Shown one piece after another: positions 55,182-64,000 of a stretch of 64,000 nt of DNA. This DNA is from Plazaster borealis (taxonomy: Eukaryota > Echinodermata > Asteroidea > Forcipulatida > Labidiasteridae): positions 39,704,234-39,768,233 of the forward strand of contig CM037472.1 in assembly GCA_021014325.1 (NCBI GenBank), written 5' to 3'. The number at the start of each line of letters is the position of its first letter. Position 1 is the stretch's first letter. Below the pieces are notes generated by a model. That model was not told the origin of the DNA. It made no database searches and saw nothing but the letters and a program-made list of their open reading frames with translations. The translations under genes were made by a program, and so were the position numbers.

Positions 55182-57063
55182 TATGGTGTTCCATATGTGC
55201 CACTCCTTTGGAAAAAAATAATTCCGTCGCATTTTTTTTTCCGTCGCATTTTTTTTTTTTTGCGTCGCATTTTTTTTTTTTGCGTCGCATTTTTTTTTTT
55301 TGGCGTCGCATTTTTTTTTTTGGCGTCGCATTTTTTTTTTTGGCGTCGCATTTTTTTTTTGGCGTCGCATTTTTTGGGGGGGGGCCGCATTTTTTTTTTT
55401 GCGGGGCATTTTTTTTTTTTTGCGTCGCATTTTTTTTTTTCGTCGCATTTTTTTTTTTCCGTCGCATTTTTTTTTTTCAGGCGCATTTTTTTTTTTCAGG
55501 CGCATTTTTTTTTTTCAGGCACATTTTTTTTCTGAATCGGTCACGTGACCGTCACATGATGTCCATGTGATGATTTTTTGGCTCCGCTATTGCAGTTGGC
55601 GTGTGAACAATTCTATTCTTCTCCTTCAGGGTTGCGGCCATTGCTGTATTACAATTCGTTACAACTGTTTTTGACCATGTAGTGTTAAAACGCGCGCGTC
55701 TAACATTTTTTCAAGTGTTAAAACATACTGCTTTTCTATAATTAATGCATGCCTAATTCACATTGTGCGTGGGACGCGCGCGTATACTAAGTGAGGCCAA
55801 CGCCAAAAAACAAAGGAAACACAATTTATATTCAAAATTAATGTCCACACCCGTCATCTGTGGCACCGCTGTTGCGAAAAAATATAACCATTCCATTCTA
55901 GGGGGTAATTAATGATAACTGATTGATTGCGTCCGAGTCATCATAGTAACCATTGATGACGTATGTTTTGTGCGCATGTGCAATAACTTAATCTAACAAC
56001 TTAACTTTTTTAGATTTAAGTGGGGTACTAAGATAAGTGGGGTACTTAGATGTTTTGTGAATAGCTACTAATAAGCGCCCCACTTAAAGGGACACACCGG
56101 TTACCTGTTTACGTAATTTAGTCATGTAGAATTTTGAAACAACGGATTCGATCAGCGAGGTGTGCCGACTAGCAAACCCGCAGTAACAACAACGTATAGT
56201 TAGTGGTCTGGCTCCCTACCCCTCCCACATGTTCATGAGCTTCCAGGCAGCTATCTCTAGGCTAGCGGGTTTCTGTCGCGCTAGCACCGCCGAGATACTC
56301 TGCTCGCCAGCTACACGACTGCCCCTGTGTTGCGTGTAGCGAGTCCCCACGCTGTGCACTGTAATACAAGCTTCCGTTGCTCGGACTCTCTGAAATAAAA
56401 TCTTACGTTCGATTTGTTTGTATTATTTACAACTTGTATCCATAATTTGACTACCCTGTTCTTCTCCATTCCTGGAAGACCTTTAGAGTCATGTTTTAGT
56501 GTATTTTGTAGCCTTAATAGCCCAACGAAGCCGGTGTGCCCCTTTAACTTGGAGTACTTAAGTTTGCACTTAAGTCTTAACCCTGCTAACTTAAAGGGAC
56601 ACACCGGCTTCGTTGGGCTATTAAGGCTACCAAATACACTAAAACATGACTCTAAAGGTCTTCCAGGAATGGAGAAGAACAGTTGAAAAAAGAACCGAGC
56701 AACGGAAGCGTGTATTACAGTGCTAGTGCGACAGAAACCCGCTAGCCAAGAGATCAGTTATCATTACCCCCTAGAATGGAATGGTTATGTGGCAACAGTG
56801 GTGCCACAGATGACGGGTGTGGACATTAATTTTGAATATAAATATGCGACGGGAAAAAAAAATGCGACAAAAAAAAAAATGCGACGCAAAAAAAAAAAAT
56901 GCGACGGAAAAAAAAAAATGCGACGGAAAAAAAAAAATGCGACGAAAAAAAAAAAAATGCGACGGAAAAAAAAAATGCGACGCAAAAAAAAAAAATGCGA
57001 CGGAAAAAAGACATGCGACGGAATTATTTTTTTCCAAAGGAGTGGCACATATGGAACACCATA
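55182..57063. mobile_element. 1.88-kb fold-back transposable element
   Basis: Both ends read TATGGTGTTCCATATGTGCC inward as perfect inverted repeats, and GATAGG flanks both sides (55176-55181, 57064-57069), a 6-bp target duplication. Each arm then has a run of poly(T)-GCGTCGCA units (55235-55530) or poly(A)-TGCGACGG units (56850-57015). Further in come TTAATGTCCACACCCGTCAT and its complement, then CCCGCTAGCC / GGCTAGCGGG. A near-perfect inner stem follows (CCGGTGTGCCCCTTTAA at about 56532-56548 against TTAAAGGGACACACCGG at 56592) around a loop of about 45 bp. It sits between the divergent TRMT6 and 57675 genes. Open frames of Lys or Phe runs are by-products. Confidence 0.88.
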
Positions 57064-57674
57064 GATAGGTTATCGGCAAACCACTCCTAGTATATAGCCT
57101 TAAAGGCTGCAAGCAGGAGTCTACAATTGAAGATTGAAGAAATCTGATAGTTTTTTCTTCTTTTTAACCTAAAGTTATTTCAATCTTGAGTAGGCCTATA
57201 CCCGCCGTGAGAGAAAACTGTCCCTGATGTGCGTCTTACTTTGATTTGCGACTTACAAATCAGCAGATGGGAGATGGGCTTTTTCTTAAACAGGAGGAAG
57301 TCTTCCATCAAAGCGAAAAACTGTTTCTTTGTTTATTTCTGTGAATTTTAATAAAATGTTTGTTATTGCAATATAAGAAAAATGCCAAATGTCTTAACCA
57401 AGAGTGTATATTGAACATTTTACTACGGGGTTGATTTTTTCATTCGGGTGCGGCAGCCATGGTGTCATGGTACCTCCTTCTCACAGTGTGGAGGTTGGGC
57501 AGTAATCGCACTGGTAATCATTGTCGGAGGGGAAAATTGAAACCAAGGATAATGTTGACTTGCATTTTGTGCTATGTAGATGGTTTTGTTTGCCTCCTTT
57601 AGGCGGGAACGAACCAAAGGCAATGTCAAATTTTGATCTTTGTTTTTATTTATTTATCAGAAAATACTATCGTA

Positions 57675-59999
57675 ATGACTTCGACTTCAAGTGACCGTCA
57701 ACGTATTGGGGCAGGTAAACGGATCATCTATAAAATCAGCGACAGCAGGCAACATCTTGTAGGGCCGTCTTGGCTGGGGCCGTCAGCAACGATTTACCAC
57801 ACGCACCCTCATCCCACCTTTGATCTCCAACAAACAATCCATACTCACATCCCAGAGTTGGCTCACAAAGACTCCAATGGGAAGGAGCTCCGGAGCCAAG
57901 ATGAGCAATCAGACCCCCAGTGTGTGGGCTTTACTGCGGCAGGGAGCTGGGGAACGGCATCTCCGGAGAGTCAAGAACTTGAAAATAATTTAAACCATCA
58001 AAACCACCCGATATTAGACGCCATCATTGAAGAAAGTCACCATTCGAAAAGTTCAACTTCTAGTGAGAAACATGATTTTCACTGTAGGCCTAGTTACAGC
58101 TCTACTCCATCAGTTTTGGACTTGATACCAGAGTTGCAGAAACCTCAATCTTATTACCACATCAACAACCCCGGATCAAACACCTCTATCGGCTCATCTG
58201 GATGGACAGATGGATTAGATTGGGGATTTAATATTCCTTCTGTCGGAATATCACAACAATGGTCTGGCCATCTTAAGAGTGTCCTCCTTGATGTGTTCAA
58301 CCCAACCAGCGAAAGTAATATGCCGACCATAATGCAACCGCGTTATAAGAAAAGTCCGGGAACCTCGGCGGCTTTGTTTGTTCCCAGTGTCATGGCATCG
58401 ATCTGGAGGCAGTATTCAGATGAAGCAGGCCCCGAGAGTGGCATCAGCTCCCCAAAGCCCCCTATTGTCCCCATCAATGAGGATTTGGTTGTGCCTGTAT
58501 CAAGTTCCAAAACTAAAGACTATAAACCATTGAACAAGGGAAAGAATGCCAAAACTGCAGGCCGTTCCGGATCAGTGGACCGACGGAAGAAGTGTGTTGA
58601 TGTAAATCATGGCATTCACGGGCAACATGTCATGGCGGGGAGCAGGCTGTCTAGGCACCCTCTGATAAAATATTTCCTGGCTAGCTTTAAGAAGGAGCCG
58701 GCTGCTGTGGAGCTACAGGACATGACTTCATACTTGCCTAGCGATTTCTCCCCGTGTGATCCGATCCCTAAAGAAACCGAAGACAGCCCTCACGGTGAGG
58801 TAACTTTCTTTCACTACAACTCCGATGGTACGGACTATGCTTGCACGAGTGTTCCCATAGCTAGCCCCAAGCCCAGGCGTTCACAACACCGGGTCAACTC
58901 GGGTGACATGAAAGGACAGTGTGCTATAACCACCTCCTCGGAAAGTATGGTGATCATTGAACGTGTGGACAGCGATGAGGAGGATGAGGTCGAAGAAGAC
59001 GAAGAAAAGATAATAGAAACAGTTTTAATACAGGACTTCGAGCACAACAACTGTGCTTGTACGAGATTTTCTAACAACCTCGCCGACGATGGATGCTCAG
59101 TAGATGCGGAGTCCAGTAGTTTCATCAACCTCCCTCTATGCACTGAGTTCATGGAAGCAGGTCTTCCAAACGGGAACATTAATGGAAACTGCCGACAAAA
59201 TGAAGATGTTCCAAGTCGACTCAACAGGAGAAGTAGGACAGGTACTCTCAGAATCCCAAAGATCCTCAAGAAAAAGAAAGTCCATTTTACTTTGACCCCG
59301 AACCACCACAAGTATCGGCCAAGAATACTAGGATCTGAAACCCGCGATGACACCCCCTCTAAAACGAATTCCTCTAAAACTATGAAACAAACAGGGAAAC
59401 ATGCCCGTTGGAAACATAAGGAGAATACAAAGACGAAAGCAGACACTTTGAGACACAGTGAGTCTTACGAGCCGTTTGAATGGCCCGACAACTATATCAC
59501 TGTTAAAGTACCTTTGAAGTGGATCCCTCCCGGAATAGATTCAGACATGGAGACCTACTTAAAGGTAGCTTCGAGGAACGTCCCGACGGTGTATGTTAAA
59601 ATCTACATTCAAGTTCCACCCAATACACATATGTGCGAATTGAAGACTCATCTCCTAATCTGCATCTTCAGATCGTTTTTCAGCACCACCGAGGGGCTGC
59701 ACATAACATGGGTGATGTCATTGCAATCTCACGTCTACAACTTATTGTACATGAACGTGGCAAGGTTACGCTTCCGGCGAGATTCGAGCGACAGACCCTG
59801 TCGTGCGTGTCTACTCTTGTCCAAGGATGCTACCACCTTGGTGAGGCATAAACGATCGGGTCTCCTCAGCACCGTCACTGACATCTTACAAATTGCTCCG
59901 GAGGAACTCCTTGTGCTGGAGAAAGAACGGATCAGAAGCTGGAGTGCCGAGGAGAAGATCGCAACCGGGAGAAAAACTATCAATCATAAGGTGCGGTAG
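57675..59999 (+). CDS. unrecognised 774-residue protein, single coding exon
   Basis: An acceptor-like pyrimidine tract ends in TTTATCAG at 57660. The first Met after it (57675, MTSTSSDRQRIGAGKRIIYK) opens 774 codons without an intron; a Met at 57633 lies inside the tract and is less likely. Composition is balanced and non-repetitive, unlike the false frames elsewhere. Seen: a Ser/Pro/His-rich N-terminal half, an acidic run DSDEEDEVEEDEEK (about residues 432-446), a basic stretch PKILKKKKVHFTLTPNHHKY with a KVHF sequence (535-538) fitting the RVxF PP1-docking pattern, and a folded-looking end (about 600-774: NYITVKVPLKWIPPG, TVYVKIYIQVPPNTHMCELK, EGLHITWVMSLQSHVYNLLY, CRACLLLSKDATTLVRHK). No signal peptide or membrane segment is clear. 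I do not recognise a family. AATAAA follows at 60301-60306. A 5' non-coding exon further left is likely. Confidence 0.75.
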   Translation: MTSTSSDRQRIGAGKRIIYKISDSRQHLVGPSWLGPSATIYHTHPHPTFDLQQTIHTHIPELAHKDSNGKELRSQDEQSDPQCVGFTAAGSWGTASPESQELENNLNHQNHPILDAIIEESHHSKSSTSSEKHDFHCRPSYSSTPSVLDLIPELQKPQSYYHINNPGSNTSIGSSGWTDGLDWGFNIPSVGISQQWSGHLKSVLLDVFNPTSESNMPTIMQPRYKKSPGTSAALFVPSVMASIWRQYSDEAGPESGISSPKPPIVPINEDLVVPVSSSKTKDYKPLNKGKNAKTAGRSGSVDRRKKCVDVNHGIHGQHVMAGSRLSRHPLIKYFLASFKKEPAAVELQDMTSYLPSDFSPCDPIPKETEDSPHGEVTFFHYNSDGTDYACTSVPIASPKPRRSQHRVNSGDMKGQCAITTSSESMVIIERVDSDEEDEVEEDEEKIIETVLIQDFEHNNCACTRFSNNLADDGCSVDAESSSFINLPLCTEFMEAGLPNGNINGNCRQNEDVPSRLNRRSRTGTLRIPKILKKKKVHFTLTPNHHKYRPRILGSETRDDTPSKTNSSKTMKQTGKHARWKHKENTKTKADTLRHSESYEPFEWPDNYITVKVPLKWIPPGIDSDMETYLKVASRNVPTVYVKIYIQVPPNTHMCELKTHLLICIFRSFFSTTEGLHITWVMSLQSHVYNLLYMNVARLRFRRDSSDRPCRACLLLSKDATTLVRHKRSGLLSTVTDILQIAPEELLVLEKERIRSWSAEEKIATGRKTINHKVR

Positions 60000-62900
60000 G
60001 AGTATGGCAGGGTTTCTTCATGCACCCCGTATCATCACCTCTCAGTTGCAAAAAACTCCGACAACGATTTCAAGACGAACTCACGGCATGAGCACCAACT
60101 TCAAAACAAATCATGGAAATTTATAGCCGCCTTTATTTGAGATTTCCGTTCACTCATTCCATGTTTGTTTAATTATAAATCATGATAAAACTGAAACCAC
60201 AACTGAAATAGTTGAGCATTATTGTTGTGATAAAATATCGTGCGTAATGAAACTTAAACACAAATGCTGGTTCAAAAAATGTGTAAGGATTTTTTTAAAC
60301 AATAAAAAATGTATTTGGAAAGTAAAACAACTTTAACATAATCATCCAATAATTGTGTTCATATATTAGGCCTATTACGAATTTAACGTTAGCTTTACCG
60401 TTATTTGGGAAGAGTGGAAAAACCACTCTTGGTTTTCCAGAAACACAAGAATTACTCGTAACAAAAACAGGCCTAGGCCTACCTCATAATATAAAGTTTT
60501 CAAATAAAGTTTTGTATAGTAATTCACAAACTCACAGGCCTACAATGTCTTTAATAAAAGAAAAACAACAACAGTTATTCTTCTGCTTGTGTTCAAAACG
60601 AAATGAAAATGATTTAACAAATTGGACTGAAATCGAAGTTTATTTGTAATGGATTAGGCCTACTGACGGGAACAAGAAAGTACAAACTTTCCAAACGTAT
60701 GATTTTAAAATTATTATTTTCTTTGTTTGCTACAGTCATTCCGAACCTGGACGAGTCCTTATTTTGGATAATGTAATAAATTGCTTTTTATGTTGGAATA
60801 AACAAAATAGTTTTATTTATTTAAATGTGAAATTTTAAACTATTGCCTGAGACGCCAGCCTGAAGTTGTGCACTTCGCCTAATTTAACGTCAATGTATTA
60901 CATGATGATCAGTCACTCTTATGAAAATATGGGACAAGGGTAACTTTGAGATAAATACCACTCTGACTTTCTGAACTCGTCAATCAATCGAAATTGACTC
61001 GCGCATACATCGTGCATGCCACTCAGAGTTATGACCTTTTTTCAATTCGCGTGAATCAACCAAGGGTTGCAGTTTGGTGGTCGTTGTTTTCTAAAACCCA
61101 GGATCTTGCGCTCAGTGTGACGTAGTATTAAAAGGGTAAAGGCTGCCACTTTGTGAACAATACTCAAGTTCACCACAAACGTTGACCCAACTTTGAACGT
61201 CTGGATCGTTTTCATGTTTTCACGTCTGGCATGGGCTGTTTTCTATGGCCAAGGTGGTCCCTATTTCTTTATATTATTGTTTGTTTTCAGAGCTTGTACT
61301 AAACAAAAAATACAATCCAGGTTAACTCGTAAAGAAGCTCTTTCAGTAATTCAAATTGAAACGCTTTCTGTGAATTTTCAAAACAAAATTTAAAACGTTT
61401 TTTTCTTAATCCCCTTCTTTTCCATAATTACGAGTTTCTGGTGTATAATTTCCTGGTGTATAATATTCAGCAATACAAACTTACCGCTAACAAACTAAAC
61501 GAATTCAAGAGATATCAAGAAAATAATATATTGAATATAAGAACAAAATGAACATACCGGCATCATACATTTTTGTAAATGCATATATATTAAACCTCTA
61601 AAATCAAAAGCCAATTCTTATGCTTTTTTGTTTTTCGTTTGCCCAATTTGTCCGACTGTCCAACCTCATTTAATACATATTTTACTATAAATTATGAGTT
61701 GTAATTTTATGCTCCACTGATAATCTTTTTAATTGGATAAATGTTTTACAAAAAACTTTTCAAGATTTTGAAATAAACGTCACTTAGGTGAGTGTTTTGC
61801 AAACAACACTTTGATGTCTTTATTACTGAAAACAATGATAAAGTAACAACATATCAAACAAATTCAGATTTAACTTGCCAATCACAGATATTATTTTGCT
61901 AGTAAGTACATCATGTTACCAGCCAATTATGTGCAATGTACAAATGATTATCGCTGGTCCACACCAATACTTGCTTTTACAACCAATTAGCTGTGTTTTG
62001 GTTTCTGTTAACTTCTGTACACTTGACAATTAATCTTCAACTCAACTCCATGGAAATTGCAATTTACTGTTTAAATTTGCCCCGAATAGACTGTAAAAAC
62101 CACTTACATCCAGATACACAATAAGCACAATAACCTTGTTTGGAGATAAATCCTTTAAATAACAATTATCTATCTGTTTTTCTGTGTCACTAGATTTACT
62201 TCCATTTTGACTTAAATATTTTATATTTTTAATAAACCCAAAGCCAATTGATAAAGCCTCTTTGTAATTAAAGTAGACTACTTTCATTTATGATTACAAA
62301 TTCAACCACATTTCAATATTTAAAACAACATGTTGATAAACCACTAACCTCCAGAAAGAAAATATAAATGAAAAATTCCTCAGCAACTAAATGTATCTTT
62401 TAAAAACGTTAAAAACGTAAAACCAGATTTTTAAAAACCCTACACACATCAAAAAGGGGCACAAACTCCTCAAAAAGATTTATCTATTTTCACGATAATT
62501 ATTTGCATCTGCATGCTTTCATTTGATTTAGGATTTGAATTGCAATATAAAAAACTAAAAACATGTAATTTTGTCGCAAAAATGTTTAAACTCAAATGGA
62601 AAGTTTGAGAAGTTTAAGTACAGATTGCTACGTAATTGTAATTGAAGAGTGTATATAAGGCAAATGAAGTCAGAAATAATAGGCATAAATAAGAGTTGCA
62701 ACAAAATAGTCTCAAAAAGACATCTATAACACCTTGTACCAATTTAAAGATTGACAAATCTTAAATAAACCATACTGGTCATTACAAAAGAAAACCTTCA
62801 AGATTATTTTCACCTTCGCAGAGGAAGTTACTGTTGAACCTTTTCGGATAATAAATAGAATTCTTTGCGCGTCCTTCACCATATACATTCCATTGACTTT

Positions 62901-64000
62901 GTTGATGATACCCAAAAGTGGCCCAACTGTTAGATAAAGTGTTGGAAAGATATGATAGTTGTTCACTTGAAAACATGTCCTTCAAACTGCCTGTGTGTCA
63001 AAATGAAAGCCATTGCGCAGGTTGAAACTCCTTTGCACTTCATTATCAACACATAATACCCTGCTGCCTCGCAGGTTTTCCACATTGAAAATCACTGAGC
63101 GAATAAACCTTTGCAACTATTGTTCCAAATTGGTGCGCCCAAGCAGGTAAGAAAAAAACCACAATACAACGTGGTGCGTAGGACAGGACTTTGAAATGGT
63201 GCAGAATGCACAGGGGGAAAAAAATAAAGGAGATTTTGAAATTAGCCATTCCTAACCCTATCATTGTATTTGAGGGTGTGAGAGTACAATATGTAGTTGA
63301 AATACCTACATACGTATTTGCAACTCCCAAGGCCAAATACCATGAGCGGATCTACTGTTTGGTTTAATAATTATACAACTTGTTCCTTGTGTACATACAT
63401 GTTGTATAGACAGGCAATAAAATCAGTAGTTATGTTTCTTGTGAAAAAACGATGTTGGAAATACAAACCCAATCTGTAGTCTCTGTGAAAGTCTCATGCA
63501 TTTTCAGACACAGGGATCTGTTAAGGTGCATGATTTTAAAGTTAATGCTCATAATATACATTGTTCACAAAGGTTACACACTTGCATTGTCTATATGCCA
63601 CGTTAGAGATAGAGTGTAATCTGCGAAACTTGAAACAAAAAGTGAATAGTTATCCACCTTTTATATCCACCTTTTATATCAAGAAGGGAAAGCCAGTGTA
63701 AGGGAAGTTTTATATCAACGATATGAAACTGTGCCCACTCGGTAAGTTACAATTTGTGTGGGTTTCCAAATTTGTTATGAAATAAAACGAAAGAAAGTCA
63801 AAATGACTCCTTCACAATACATTCCAAAGCAAGCGGGGTCACCCAGTCACCCCTCCGGCTGTACTAGTTAAGCATATTCATGATCCCATCCTGTGTTGTT
63901 TTAACTGCACCATTTCATGTGGTTAGCCATGCAGTAAAGCAACTGGTACTCTGCTCACTGTCACTATCTAACAAATCGATGCTGATGTACAATGGAAACC
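60000..64000. other. AT-rich 3' flank, no gene supported
   Basis: 60000-60306 is the probable 3' UTR of the 774-residue gene (AATAAA at 60301). After that the sequence is AT-rich with scattered TAGGCCTA-type words (60367, 60474, 60657). Open frames at 61193-61393, 62042-62287, 62724-62985 and 63046-63336 are short, lack clear start or splice context and match no family I know. I see no repeats with defined ends, except two direct copies of TATCCACCTTT near 63650. Confidence 0.55.

Noticed and set aside
55182..57063. Polinton/Maverick remnant, because of the 6-bp duplication
   Set aside because: The ends are TATGG...CCATA instead of AG...CT, and no Polinton gene fragment is visible.
55113..57112. 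Lys-rich and Phe-rich frames around 55.2-57.1 kb
   Set aside because: They are poly(A)/poly(T) repeats of the fold-back arms, present in several frames on both strands.
57633..57674. Upstream Met (57633) as start of the 774-residue protein
   Set aside because: It lies in the pyrimidine tract and acceptor (TTTATCAG at 57660), so it is probably intronic.

Overview
This is animal nuclear DNA: genes have canonical introns, there are no operons, and short interspersed repeats and minisatellites are abundant. Gene content and linkage point to an invertebrate deuterostome. The style of the MITE families and the frequent TAGGCCTA motif suggest an echinoderm, perhaps a sea star, but that last step is inference from memory and was not tested.

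Layout. 1-6698 holds no recognised exon apart from what may be GALNT intron 1, and carries several fold-back repeats. At 6699-6797 (minus) lies a first exon typical of a Golgi type II polypeptide GalNAc-transferase (GALNT2/14/16-like). From 8542 to 13349 (minus) lies a methuselah-like 7TM receptor that is a pseudogene. It has two in-frame stops and at least two frameshifts, and a young 2.77-kb non-autonomous LTR element (9670-12436) sits inside its TM1 codons. A candidate signal-peptide exon is at 15000-15078. 15079-20749 is repeats, including a piggyBac-type TTAA element. SLC39A9/ZIP9 occupies 20750-28707 (minus, seven exons). ERH occupies 29371-35605 (plus), head to head with SLC39A9. CHURC1 (Churchill) occupies 37816-40174 (plus). 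TRMT6, the non-catalytic subunit of the tRNA m1A58 methyltransferase, occupies 43395-54562 (minus, eleven exons). A 1.9-kb fold-back element at 55182-57063 separates it from an unrecognised, apparently intronless 774-aa gene (57675-59999, plus). 60000-64000 shows no supported gene.

The genes do not form a pathway; they are housekeeping genes (zinc transport, RNA processing, zinc-binding transcription regulator, tRNA modification). SLC39A9 and ERH are head to head here as in human 14q24.1, where GALNT16 is also a neighbour, so this is probably an ancient linkage with a shared promoter.

The most unusual signal is structural. Tandem repeats have repeatedly grown out of the 3' ends of exons. TRMT6 exon 6 and its GT donor are copied into a 3.2-kb array of 33 donors (99-bp unit). 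TRMT6 exon 10 and its donor are repeated four times (75 bp). The CHURC1 exon 2 end is repeated with the donor destroyed in the extra copies (36 bp). The CHURC1 stop-codon region is repeated four times (89 bp). The ERH exon 3 end is duplicated with a broken donor. ERH also has two alternative terminal exons of identical length (94 bp) and phase. They are separated by an 18-copy array of a 48-bp pyrimidine-rich, acceptor-like unit.
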